Shown one piece after another: positions 34,060-46,890 of a stretch of 64,000 bases of DNA. This DNA comes from Haliotis asinina. Taxonomy: Eukaryota > Mollusca > Gastropoda > Lepetellida > Haliotidae. The stretch is taken from contig NC_090285.1 of NCBI RefSeq assembly GCF_037392515.1, forward strand, positions 7,198,501 to 7,262,500, read 5' to 3'. Below the pieces are notes generated by a model, which ran no database searches, was not told the DNA's origin, and saw only the letters and a list, made by a program, of their open reading frames with translations. Both the position numbers and the translations under genes were made by a program. Within the stretch, counting starts at the first letter, position 1, and every line of letters starts with the position of its first letter.

Positions 34060-36345
34060 ATGCTTAATGATACGGTGACACAATGGCCATGTGTTACCAC
34101 ATTTACATCTCGTATGTCTTGTTGACACAGTTACACCAAGAATTTTGTCACTCAGGCCCACTGATATACTAGTACCTAATGGCACAGTTACGCTAGTTGT
34201 TTTTTTTTCAGGATGCATTAATTATGTGAATGTGCTTAACCAAACTTACTGAAGGTATGCTGAGTCACAATTAAAGTAATAATTGCTGTTAAACTAAGCA
34301 TATTCCACAGACCAAGTATATGCTTCATGACACACACTATGTATGTGCTTCATGACACAGTTCCACTGCGTATATGCTTCATGATACATTACACATATGC
34401 TTCATGACACAGTTCCACTGCGTACATGCTTCATGACACATTACATATATGCTTCATGGCAGACACTGCCTATATGCTTCATGACACACACTACATATAT
34501 GGTTTATGACACACACTGCCTATATGCTTCATGACATTACATATATGGTTCATGACACACTACGTATATGCATCATGACACACACTACGTATATCCTTCA
34601 TGACACCCACTGCGTACATGCTTCATGACACCGACTGCGTGTATGGTGCATGACACACACTACGTATATGCTTCATGACACAGTTAGACTACATGTATGC
34701 TCAGTTACACTACGTGTACAAAACGGTTACACTTCGTCTATGCTTAACAAAATAGTTACGCTACGTGTATGCATAACTCAACAGTTACGTTACGCGTATA
34801 CTTAACACAACAGTTACGCTACATGTATGCATAACACAACAGTTACGCTACGTGTATGCATAACACAACAGTTACGCTACATGTATGCATAACACAACAG
34901 TTACGCTACGTGTATGCATAACACAACAGTTACGCTACGTGTATGCATAACACAACAGTTACGCTACATGTATGCATAACATAACAGTTACGCTACGTGT
35001 ATGCATAACACAACAGTTACGCTACGTGTATGCATAACACAACAGTTACGCTACGTGTATGCATAACACAACAGTTACGCTACGTGTATGCATAACATAA
35101 TAGTTACGCTACGTGTATGCATAACTCAACAGTTACGTTACGCGTATACTTAACACAGCAGTTACGCTACGTGTATGCATAACACAACAGTTACGCTACA
35201 TGTATGCATAACACAACAGTTACGCTACGTGTATGCATAACACAGCAGTTACGCTACGTGTATGCATAACACAACAGTTACGCTACGTGTATGCATAACA
35301 CAACAGTTACGCTACATGTATGCATAACACAACAGTTACGCTACGTGTATGCATAACACAACAGCTACGCTACGTGTATGCATAACACAACAGTTACGCT
35401 ACATGTATGCATAACACAACAGTTACGCTACGTGTATGCATAACACAACAGTTACGCTACGTGTATGCATAACACAACAGTTACGCTACGTGTATGCATA
35501 ACACAACAGCTACGCTACGTGTATGCATAACACAACAGTTACGCTACGTGTATGCATAACACAACAGTTACGCTACGTGTATGCATAACACAACAGTTAC
35601 GCTACGTGTATGCATAACACAACAGCTACGCTACGTGCATGCATAACACAACAGCTACGCTACGTGCATGCATAACACAACAGCTACGCTACGTGTATGC
35701 ATAACACAACAGTTACGCTACGTGCATGCATAACACAACAGTTACGCTACGTGTATGCATAACACAACAGTTACGCTACGTGTATGCATAACACAACAGC
35801 TACGCTACGTGCATGCATAACACAACAGCTACGCTACGTGTATGCATAACACAACAGCTACGCTACGTGCATGCATAACACAACAGCTACGCTACGTGTA
35901 TGCATAACACAACAGTTACGCTACGTGCATGCATAACACAACAGTTACGCTACGTGCATGCATAACACAACAGTTACGCTACGTGTATGCATAACACAAC
36001 AGTTACGCTACGTGTATGCATAACACAACAGCTACGCTACGTGCATGCATAACACAACAGCTACGCTACGTGTATGCATAACACAACAGCTACGCTACGT
36101 GCATGCATAACACAACAGCTACGCTACGTGTATGCATAACACAACAGTTACGCTACGTGTATGCATAACACAACAGTTACGCTACGTGTATGCTTAACGA
36201 GTTACCTTATGTGTATGCTTTACAAAACAGTTACATTACGTGTATACTCAACACCGCAGTTAGATTGCGTGTAAGCCTATATGACACTTTTACGAAACAT
36301 ATGCTTCACCACAGACGCCATGTACATGCTTCTTCACATAGTTCG
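34060..36345. repeat. 29-bp minisatellite with diverged flanks
   Basis: The core (about 34780-36190) is near-perfect tandem 29-bp units, roughly 49 copies, containing cagttacgctacgtgtatgc and ataacacaa. Two positions vary (agttacg/agctacg and gtgtatg/gtgcatg). The left flank (34310-34690) has older, looser units with tgcttcatgacacac, and units fade out on both edges. No spacers and no coding frame. Confidence 0.95.
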
Positions 36346-38050
36346 TGGATTTCACCAAACAGAATTCATTACTCATTTCCCCTAGCAGTAGGCTCCTACG
36401 TTGTGATATAACTACTGACCAGAGCGGAATTACACCCAGTGACACGCCTACTTTAATAAGCCACTCGGAGTTAATCCTTGATCAAGCAGTTCATTGATTA
36501 TACGTTATATCACACAGAAAACGTAACATTTGCATGGCAGGTAAAGTGCTAAACTTCTTTAATTTGTGACACAGATATATTAATAACATCTTATATCACA
36601 CTGCACCACTTTAACAGGATCACACTGGTACAACGACACACCAAAGGTCGTTTCCAACCATCAGTATTAGTAACATACACCGTCAGTGCAAAGGAATACT
36701 CAGCCTTGACTATATTTATGAACACACCGGTTGGTTTAAGTGTGGAAATTATATGGATGAATCGCTGAAAATCCAATATTCTAGGAGAGTGTTTTCAGTA
36801 AATATCACAGGTACGGCAAATAATAAACAAGTGTCATTGTCAATGAAAAGTTCAGATGTAGTTCAGACCATGCTCAGTGTGTGTGATCACGACTAATGCA
36901 TGTAATATACATATCTTCAAATGGTCCACGCCGTGACACGATACACTACAAAGGACCTCCCATATCACAGTATAACAGGCGCCTATCTTATTGTCAACCA
37001 GCGAAAGTGTTTTGTCAAAACGAATTATTTTATTCAATGTGCTTTTCGTACTATGAATTATATTTATAAATGCGCAAAGTATGTATTTCGAATGAATCCT
37101 ATAAACAGGAAATGCTTAAATAATTTGGTTTTCAACAGTAGCACTATAAAGAAATGATGAAACAGCTGGTTATATCGAAAGAATTAATAGTGCAATATTT
37201 AATATATTTTGTGGTTTGAACTTTGAACAGTAGTTCTGTTCAGGAACTCCTGAAATACATGTGTTCACTTCTACGTACATGAATAGATCGTCCTTATTTC
37301 CTCCCAAATTGAAGGTACATATGCATGATTTATCTTATGATTTAATCTCTAAAAGCACTTCATGATCAGTTAAAGATGGGTCTAGGGGTCACCGTTTGGA
37401 GGAACAGGGATGGCTCTGTAGACAAAATTGAGGAAATTTCTAAGGCGTGGCCGGATCGAGGGCTTTAGTCTCCTATATTTAAATTGGAACCTTTGCTTGT
37501 GAACTCACGTCCCTACTCTAGTTTTTCGGTGACACACTATACGCCTACGACGGCATGCCTTCTGCCTTACCTCCAGTATTAAACTATACGCCAAGATATA
37601 CCTGAAATACTGAATACTAGTACCCGACCTATTCCTCAAGTATGAGCTTGACTGAAATGACTCGAGCCTGACGGGATAGCCATTTCACCGTGGGTAACAA
37701 CTTACGTCCACTCTTACATCAGGATTACATTCTTGTCCCTTCATCATGGTTTAATCCCTGCGTCCCTGTACTATTAGGGAATTCCTTCCCCTTCAGGTCT
37801 AGAGAAGAACATACCCTTATATCCATTATCGGAAACAAGCTTTATTTTTTAAAATATACGGGTAAACTATATAGATATATTTACCTAATTCGGCTGATTA
37901 TAAAATAAATTTGTAAAGGAGCATGCAATGAAGGACTGACAGTATTCCTCAAATGCGCGCGTCCAAACAGAATATATACGATAATTTGTAAGTTGTATTA
38001 TAGTATGACCAGAAATTACTGAGAATTTTAGGAATATGTTTAACTGGATT
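36346..38050. other. AT-rich interval
   Basis: Between the minisatellite and the LINE. Scattered short open frames on both strands, none with protein-like composition or splice signals I trust. Nothing recognised. Confidence 0.5.
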
Positions 38051-38146
38051 TAATAATAATAATAAGGGTATTTGTAGAGCGCTATTTCCACATCGCTGAG
38101 GGACATGCTCAAAGCGCTTATAACATATATGCATATGTACAGGCAT

Positions 38147-38629
38147 CCAGGGTATACGTTTCGAAAAGTCTCCACTAAACCCTAGACGCATCTACAGGTC
38201 GGCCCGATAATTTTATTACCTCCCTTTGCTGGCTCCGCTTTCTCACAGTAGCCAATCAGAATGGTTGCCGTTATAACCGAACTTGCCAGTGTCAACAAAG
38301 GTAGCAGTTGCAACTGCGAAGGTTTACTCGCCGTGCGACTCACAATTTGGGGAAATCATACAGGCAACTTTATAAAACCGAAACCTTTTTAAAAACATAT
38401 GCAAGAAATCCATCTACCTCTTTCAGAGAACCTATACGCATGGTTGTTTGCCAAGTTTAATCGTTAAGAGAATTTAGAAAGCGAAAGTGAGTTGTGATTG
38501 GTTCGCTCAACTTCCCAGCGTAGACACCTGATTGGATAAAAAGCCAGCCAAGGGAGGTAATAAATTTATCGGGATGAGCCGTAGATGCATCCAGGGTATA
38601 GTGGAGACTTTTCGGAACGTATACCCTGG
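38147..38629. mobile_element. Non-autonomous DNA transposon with 88-bp terminal inverted repeats
   Basis: Left arm starts ccagggtatacgtttcgaaa and runs to cctccctttgctggct; the right arm ends ttcggaacgtataccctgg and begins agccagccaagggagg. The arms are about 90% complementary over 88 bp, total length 483, no coding capacity. A clear target-site duplication was not found. It lies inside the 3' part of the LINE, so it arrived later. Confidence 0.85.
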
Positions 38630-38673
38630 AGATATCGAGGATGATGTACAGGACGGACAACAGTAAGTAACAG

Positions 38674-39843
38674 TTAGTGGTAGCGTTGGAAGAGATACTT
38701 TTTTAGTCTAGATTTAAACACAGATAGGGTAGGTGCACTCTTGAGGTTAAATGGGAGAGAGTTCCATAATAAGGCAGCTGCATGTGAGAAGGATCGAGCC
38801 CCAAAAGATTTCAGTTTATATTTTGGTACAGTCAAGAGCAGATGATCAGCTGATCGGAGATTTCTAGAGGGCTTGTAGTGGACAAACATCTCCTGAAGAT
38901 AGACAGGGGCAACTTTATGAAAAGACTTATAGACTATAGAAAGGATCTTAAAGTCAATCCTTTCACGGATCCTGACCCAGTGCAGTGACTTTAGAGCTGG
39001 GGAGATGTGAGAATGGAGCTTAGTCCTAGTTATGATACGGGCAGCCCTGTTCTGTATCCTCAGCAGTCTGTTTAGCTGATCTCCTGATATTCCCACGAGT
39101 AAGCTGTTACAGTAATCCAGACGAGAAAGGATGAGCGATCTAGTCAGCGTGGCTGTAGTTTCAGCTGTAAGAAGATGACGAATAGATCCTATGTTTCTCA
39201 AATGAAAACGACATACTTTGCAGAGATGGCCCACTTGCTTATCCATAGTAAGAGAAGAGTCAATAGAAACACCAAGATATTTTACATGAGGCGAGAAAGG
39301 TATGAGGGACTGTCCAATTTGCAGGTGGGTTAGCCGGGACTTTTACTGTCTAGAAGGTGGAGCGATGATGATGGCCTCTGTCTTTTCATCATTTAATTTA
39401 AGCAGGTTGGTTGACATCCAGGATTTGACCTTGTTAAGACAACTTTCCATGTTATCCAAAGATTCCATCTGGTTTGCTACAGTGTGTCTGAAACTGTCTA
39501 CCAGCTGTGAGTCATCGGCATAGAAATGATGAGCCACATGCTGCTCTGATGTCAAGTGTCCTAGTGGTCTTGTGTACATGGTGAAAAAGATCGGACCTAG
39601 CACGGACGCTTGAGGGACACCACATGCCAGAACTTTACTATGGGACATAACTTAACTTAATAACTTAATTTGGACAGTCTGTTTCCTATCTGTAAGGTAT
39701 GATGAACACCATTTCAGGACTGTGCCGTTCAAGCCATAGTCATTTTCCAAACGACTCAGCAACATTGCGTGATCGATGATGTCGAACGCGGCATATAGGT
39801 CTAAGAGGACTAACATCGCGATGTCTTCAGTATCAACAGACAT
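38674..39843 (-). pseudogene. Reverse transcriptase remnant of the LINE
   Basis: Shows the RT palm motifs YADD and DLYAAFD plus the C-terminal region with LLRIQNRAARII. Two in-frame stops and loss of the N-terminus make it non-functional. The absence of frameshifts over 1.17 kb suggests a fairly recent insertion. Confidence 0.85.
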
Positions 39844-39999
39844 ATAATGTTGTTTCTAGCATAAACAACATTGACCAACTATCAAATGCGTGGTTTCATC
39901 CAGGAGAGACAAATCCGTTAGTCCTTTTTCATTTGTTTGTGAGTTTCATTTTCAGTGACCGTGTGTACGGATGATCTAGAGAAGAGGAAATTGATTTTA

Positions 40000-40960
40000 G
40001 AGTATTAAAACAAGGACATCAGGTCAGCTAAAGTGATCTCAAGGAGAATGGGTATCCCTACTGTTTATCGTGTTTTGAAACATATTTCAAATGGATATGG
40101 CATTGAGCTCCAGGGAGGCGCAGATTGGCCCAGAACATTGACTGTAGGTGACAGGAGGTGGCTTGGTATTCTTGTTTCTAAGAACGAACGAAGGTGTTTA
40201 GAAAACTTAAGGCTGGATATGACTGATAGAGGAACTGTATGTAAGGAGACAATCAGAACTGAGCTGCATGCAGTGGATTGGCAGAAAAGTCGAGGAATTC
40301 CATCACCCATCATGACACATGAACAAAAGGTAGGTAGAGCTGGTGCTTAAAGCACAAAAAATTTAATTGGGACAATGTGGTTTTCTCAGATGAAAGCTCT
40401 ATGGGTCTGTTTCCTAATACACTGAAATTCTGGACCAAACAAACTGAAAAAAACCTTTGTATCAGCGCCCAAAGTACAGACGGATATTTAACGTGTTGGG
40501 TGGCGTGTCCGTGTTTGGAGCAAGGCCCCTCTGTGTATTTAAAAGGGGAATATGGACTGAGCGGATATTCTCGACGGACATTTACTTCCATCTGCTCACG
40601 TGCTCTATGGGCATTTGAATTTTCCAGCAAGACAACGGCGCAAAACATCGTTCAAAGCATTCACAGGCCTAGTTTCGGATCCAAAATATGGCATTATTAG
40701 ACTGGCCAAGCTATAGCCCTGACCTAAATGGAATAGAAAATGTTTGGGATCTTATAAAGGAAAATGTCAATAAGAAAAATCTGACCAATATTGCTGAAGG
40801 AAAGAAGAGGTGGACCGAAATTTGGGACAGCATGGACCACGACTTTCTATCTTCTTTGATCAGCAGTATGCCCCGCCGTATTAAAGAGGTGACAAAATAG
40901 TGACTGTTCACCTGTCTTTGAACCTGGAGTTATGTTCTGCTAATGTTCACATTTAATACG
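40000..40960 (+). mobile_element. Tc1/mariner-like transposon relic
   Basis: A degraded transposase lies directly beyond the truncated end of the LINE. Terminal inverted repeats were not identified, so the limits are approximate. Confidence 0.75.
40018..40900 (+). pseudogene. Tc1-like transposase pseudogene
   Basis: DDE transposase of the Tc1 type, cut-and-paste. Visible pieces in order: a helix-turn-helix region (ISRRMGIPTVYRVLK), VVFSDESS with the first catalytic Asp (about 40383), FQQDNGAKHRSK with the second (about 40620), and WPSYSPDLNGIENVW with the third acidic residue (about 40700-40745). The pieces lie in three different frames, so at least two frameshifts have inactivated it. Confidence 0.85.
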
Positions 40961-41049
40961 GGAGTAACGAGTGAAAAATTATTTACAATCTCTAAACTCT
41001 CAATATTTCTCGTATTTTTCCCTATTTTTGATAGGGAAACAAACAGGTG

Positions 41050-41240
41050 TGAGTCTGTTTAGTTTTACGCCGCACTCAACAATATTCCAGCCATATGGCG
41101 GGAGCCTGTAAATAATCGAGTCAGGACCAGACAATCCAGTCACCAAAAGCACAAGCATCAGTTGTGATACCAAATCAGCGAGACTGACCAGCCGATCCCA
41201 TTAGCCCATTAGACAAGCATGGGCTTCAGAATATCACAAA
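41050..41240 (+). repeat. Interspersed repeat, 'tctggaccagac' family
   Basis: A well-preserved 5' half: gagtctgtttagttttacgc, actcaacaatattccagcc and aataatcgagtcaggaccag. The 3' part is shortened. Confidence 0.75.
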
Positions 41241-43439
41241 GAGGATGGAATGTTAGGGGTTTTTAGTGCCTCGGGGGATATGGTGAAAACAGTTGCATAT
41301 CAGTATGTACCTTGGCAGATTTACTTGTATGAAAGTAATATATTTGGACGGAAACTTATTCCATTGAGGACACCAGAAAATGAGCACATCTTCTTCCTAC
41401 GTGAGGAATCGAACCTGGACTGTCAGCTTGACAAATGAGGGCTTCAACATTTCGGCTAACCCACAATTCGTCTGATAATTTAACATGAGCAAAATTTTCA
41501 TTAAAAATGTTTATTCGTATCATGAGACAATGACTTCCGTTTTAGGCTACACGAATCAAAACCTAGTGATCCTGAGATTCTTTGAAATTCTACTGAAGTC
41601 CCTATCACCCATTTGTCCATGTTTATTTTGCCGTGTACAATAAAGTCATAGTTACCATCTACCGAAAGGCAATGAGTCATCGTTATTTTGTAACTATAAG
41701 AACAGACATTTCCAGTTTATCTTTATTCAGTCATACCCTCTCAAATTTATATTTGTGTTTCGTTTTAATCCATACTGTTCCCAAATATGCACGTAAGGGA
41801 TTATTAACAGGCAAAAAACCATTACCCCCTACAAGTCTATGGATTATATTTCTAAGGGAAAGATACATGTGCGACATATAGATATTAACGTCTCAGATAT
41901 GCCCTGTAACTCCACGTGTTACACACCGTTACAGCACAGACGGACATGTGACCTACAGGTGTGGAATGAGTCATGATGTCATGTTACATTCTTATTAGAG
42001 GAAGAATGCCATTCATCAATGTTATCATGTCCATACATCGACGGGGCACATCGTTTGACACGGGAGGCTATAACACAGAAAAATTACACGTACTAATTCT
42101 TAATGACGTATTTGAACAGTTTCACATGTTGACGATTTCTACTAGAAATAAAATACCCATTGAGCAGTTATACTGAACTGGATATTGGTTACATTGAGTT
42201 TTCTATACATATCAAACGGCATCTCGCTATACATGTTTAATGTTGGCCTTTCTTCCCAAAACATATTCTGTTTGTATGGTTATCACCACACGAATGTATT
42301 CATATCATTTATACCTGTGCATGTACTTTAGCGTTCTACAGTCTAGCGTTTACAGATTCTTACATTTTTGTGTTCTGTAGTCCAGTGTTAACCTATTCAT
42401 ACATCTCACCTGAGAAATGGTTACAAGAGGGTGATACATTTGACACGGGTATCAGTGTCATTGTTTCACTTTTCGTTTGCAGTTTAATATTCTAACATTT
42501 TCATTACCTTGGTAATGTTTGATCAAATCCAGTTTCCACGCGCATACTTTCCCGACAGTCTTACAAATTAGATCTACCATTCATGAAAAGATATATGAAA
42601 AGTATATTCGCATCACATTCTATCTCAAACTATTGAGACAGTTACCTCAAAATTATTCCTTCATAACATTTTACCGACTTTGTCGTCTTTAATAACAGTA
42701 TAAAAAAATCATACGTCTATGACATACACACACTGTTATAAATGCCTTTAAGTTGAGACACCGTGTATATTCGACTTGTCAGTATATAGATTTATAATAT
42801 AAACATGTGACCCGTCAATAGTATTGTTGTTACCTCAAAGCGTCTCTGATCCTCGAGTGATGGAGAAGAGTCCAAGAGTAGCTGTAGACAGGTGATAGCC
42901 TTCGGTGTACTTTCCAGAAATAAGAAATAGTGTTTGTTAGGTTATGTTCACTCCTCTTTCTCAATCGGAGTGAAAATGGCGGTGAATATCCCTCCACAGG
43001 ATGGTGACGACAGTGGAAAACACACTCATGATATGAAACTACTGAAAAGTTTGGATCGAACTTTTCCCAGCTGTCACCAACTTCACCGCAATGACCGATG
43101 GGAAGTTATCGATTTGTCGTCTGCTGCAAGCTCGTGACGTGGCGCCCCCTTCACCTGAGTTACTCACACTCATACCTGTCGTCTGCTATCGGGGGGTCAG
43201 AAGTCAAAACGACTTATCGCAGTGAAAGGAATAGTGTTAGAACAACCCGCCCAGTAACAAGAATCTACATCAACAGATCGATAGGAGCTCGTCAAACTGT
43301 ACTAAATAACCAGAGATACCTTCACATGAGCTAATAATTCACATAGATAGGGCGGTATTCCCAACATTTAGGCTTACAAACTTACTACAGTCATTCACAT
43401 AGACAAATGTTCTACTTAATTCACGTCTGTCATATCAGC

Positions 43440-43592
43440 ATAGTGAGCATGGTTTTACACAGTAATATTCCAGCAGTATCAATGCGAAAGATGACAAGGG
43501 GTTTCACAGGTGGTAAACAAGACGGGAATCGAACCCGGGCCTGCAGCTTGACAAGGGAACGCTTTAACCACCACATTACCCTTGTGTTTAAT
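43440..43592 (-). mobile_element. tRNA-derived SINE (antisense)
   Basis: gaatcgaacccgggcctgca and gaacgctttaaccaccacat give the complement of the B and A boxes; the tail is lost. Confidence 0.7.
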
Positions 43593-45949
43593 GACAATTA
43601 AACACAATGTGTATAGAGCAGAGCTTTTTATTTGTTTTTGTTTTAATTTCGGCCACTGTTTAAATAGCGTCAGGATCCCTCGATCGTTGGGTGTCTATCT
43701 CATACAGCACATCGCATTATCAATCTCAACTCCCTGGGGATCATACAACTCTTGCACCCACTAGACGCATCGAGTTAATGTGGCTTTCCCATTTTGTTAC
43801 GATTAAAATATTAATGATTATGTTAATTTACAAACAATGAGTTATCTACATTTGTCGTGTACCCTCACATCACTGTAATTATTCGACAGGAAACAAAAGA
43901 AGACAGACACGATTTTCCCTTTCCGTTTTCCTAGAAAAAATATGATCCTTTAAGCATTTTGAACAATACAGATTTCAGTGTGCTACATCTCGACCAGCGC
44001 AACTGTCAAACGCTTGCCATTAACACTACAGGTAAATTACATGACTATCTACGAACTTGTGAAGCTTATGTTGTGCCTCCAGCCTAATGTAATATGTCAT
44101 GTTTTATGCCAGTTAAAACTTTTGGCATTCATCCAACAAAATAGCTCCACCAACATTCAGATAAAGAAATACAATCCTCTTATTGGCATAATATCAATAT
44201 TTGCGACTTCCATCCGATGTCTGAGGCAGCGGTGAGTCTCTGCGATTCGGCATGGACTAGTGGTGTTTGTTCATACTGACTTAAGTTTGACACTGACTGT
44301 TCCTGAAACAGCGTTTGAAAAAGAATTAACACCTTGACGTCAATCTGCGACAAAATACTAGAACCTGGATGTGAAATAATATCCTGTAGGTTTGGATGCA
44401 CGGATCTGTCAGTTCCCGCAGTGTGTTGGCATAATATATGTATGTGATACAGAACTTAATACACTGGAAATCGTATTCCTACGGAACTTCATCGGGGTAA
44501 TAATTGCTCTGCAGAAAGCACTCTCACCACAGAACTCATGTGCTAGTTAGACGCAGTCCTACGGGACAACATAATCAGACAGGATCTACTTTACACGTTT
44601 CCGTACATATATAACCATTACATACGTTAAAGACATTCGACTATGTCATATTGCTGTAACTAATCAATCTCAGCCACGACAGACAAGCTACTGCAACATT
44701 GAAGAAGCGGAATACTTTCATCTCCTCATGACAGTGCGGGTATTCTTTCGAGTGACATGTGTTACCAAGGTAACATGAACGTCATCAATCTTGCAACTGA
44801 TACATGATGAAGTATAAACTTTGTGTTTTAAATGTAGAAATGGTTTACCTAAAGATTTACGTGGATCAAAATGAATTGAAGAGGAACACGTTTATGGAGA
44901 GACAACTTCTTTATTGAAATTATTTGCTTGATAACAGCGTTAGGATCCACACTGCAACATCGCATCCGCTGCAATCAAGACGTTGTCTGTCCATAAAAAC
45001 TGTTCCTCTTCATCTCAACAGCCTCTAAATGCCACCTGAGTAAGTAACAAATTTGGCACCGAATACACGTACATAGTGATCGTAATGATTTGATATCGCT
45101 GATTGATGAATCAAAGTCGAGTAATTTCCGCTTCGTGTTTGACTTCATGTTGACCACACACAGAGTGTCCCGAGTTTGGACATTGTCTTAAGGTACATCT
45201 CTCCTGCATCAGGAGGAGATACTGACGGAACATATTTAACTCCCACCTTTAGGTTAGTTCTCTTGACCCTTAGGGCGATATATATTTCCGTAATGTTCTA
45301 CAAAAACCTTCAGAATTTGAACAGGAAATGCCAACGATTTATTGGTAGTTGAAAGAAGGATTCTATGGAGGTAAATGATTTAGCATGTGGCGTCCCAGGA
45401 CAGCCATGGCAGGTCGCATTGACTTCTAAATGTGTCACGATGGTTTAGGTTTTCAATTGTACGATATATGTCACTGCTAATCATTGACTGACACGTACAA
45501 ATAAATACTGGTGGTAGAATATCAGGTTGATATGACGTGAAGGACTGCCAGTATCTGCATGGAACATCCGGTACCTTGAACGGAAGTACTAAGAAGACTG
45601 AGAGGTTGTTATACAGTCCCTTTACCTGTACTACTGTAATATGACAACATATGAAGAACTGAAAGTGTTGAGGTAATACATAATAAAATTGGATGCATTT
45701 TACCATCACACGTCATTCTCTGTGCATATTATAGACATAATGTGTAGCTAATATTATAGTTCGCCAGTACAAGATCATTAGTGTATGCTGTCATCAGTCT
45801 AGACTTTTGAAGACAACTAGTCCCTTTAGATTTCCACGGGTCTTGGTCTTGTACAATATAAGGCAACCTTTTATGGTGAATCCAGCAGGCGCATAATACA
45901 AACAAATCTTCAGGTGACATATACAGTTTTGATATTCTAGTATTACAGA

Positions 45950-46150
45950 CCCATGAAGATCTGGGTTAGAACTGATGCTTGTCGTATTGCAACACTGACA
46001 TGGGATCCCTGACCTGACTGATACGTCAGTGTATCCCAGTTGTACAAATGCATGCTAATGCTATTGATCACCGGATCGTCTGGTCCAGACTCGGTTATTT
46101 ACAGATCCCCATCCTATAGCTGGAATATTGCTGAGTGCAGTTAACCAACA
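45950..46150 (-). repeat. Interspersed repeat, 'tctggaccagac' family (antisense)
   Basis: Shows acccatgaagatctgggtta, gtctggtccagactcggtta and gctggaatattgctgagtgc in reverse order. Confidence 0.7.
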
Positions 46151-46805
46151 AAACAAAAATCCTTTCAAGTAAACCTTGTAAATATGGCTTGAAGATTGTG
46201 AACAGTTGGTTTTATTCTGGCATCCTTCGTGGAGAGGTAGATATGGGCTTTCCTTGAGAGTGTGAGGTGAGCGGTTTGATCTCCAGCACGTTATATGATA
46301 AGACTTTAAATGTGTGTACTTGTTTTTACCCTGCCTGACATGTTTGGTATACTGTGACCATTCATGTTGTGTTCGTAAATCAGCATAGTCCAAACCCATT
46401 GTGAAACCATCTCCAAAGCTAGAGCTTTATGGTTGTCAACTTCGTCACTGCAATGAACATGACATTTCTGTCTAGGTACTAGACCAAGGCTTAGTCTCTC
46501 CATGTATATAGTAACAAACATACAACATGTACATTATAATTGAAAAAGAGATCCTGGGAGACAAGATATTTGAACCGGTGGAAATGCAGACTTACTTCAT
46601 TTAAGGGTTTAGTAATGCAGAGAAGGCTTGGCATTGGGCAAAATAATGTGGTTCAGGGACTGTGAGACAGACTGTGTATGTACTAACAATCACTTGCTTG
46701 ACAACAGCGTTTGTACCTACAGCGTTTAAGGAAACGTCGCACACACTGCAATAAAGAAGCTGACTATCAGTAGAACTTGGTGTTCCTTCTCCTAATATGT
46801 GATTG

Positions 46806-46890
46806 TTTGTTGTTTTACGCCAGCTATACAGCAGCAGTCTGTAAATAATTGAGTCTGGACCAGATAATTCAGTGATCATCACTATCAGTA
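46806..46890 (+). repeat. Interspersed repeat fragment, 'tctggaccagac' family
   Basis: Short copy with gtctgtaaataattgagtct followed by ggaccagataattcagtgat. Confidence 0.65.

Larger units (their letters stand above)
38051..39855 (-). mobile_element. 5'-truncated non-LTR retrotransposon (LINE)
   Basis: On -, the reading frame from 39843 to 38674 is a single register of 390 codons interrupted by only two stops (39652 and 39343). It covers the reverse transcriptase from motif A (LLDLYAAFDIIDH) through GVPQASVLGP and the YADD catalytic box to the thumb and C-terminus (LDYCNSLLVG, WNSLPFNL). The 3' tail at 38051 is (TTA)n. The 5' part, including any endonuclease, is missing. Probably of the CR1/RTE-like clades; not resolved. 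A DNA element interrupts the 3' UTR at 38147-38629. Confidence 0.85.

Noticed and set aside
34690..36250. Regular 29-bp repeats, CRISPR-like at first sight
   Set aside because: Units are contiguous with no unique spacers, and the DNA is animal nuclear.
42934..43137. Short frame with MAVNIPPQDGDDSG near a good start context
   Set aside because: No splice partner, homologue or polyadenylation context could be argued; noted only in the interval description.
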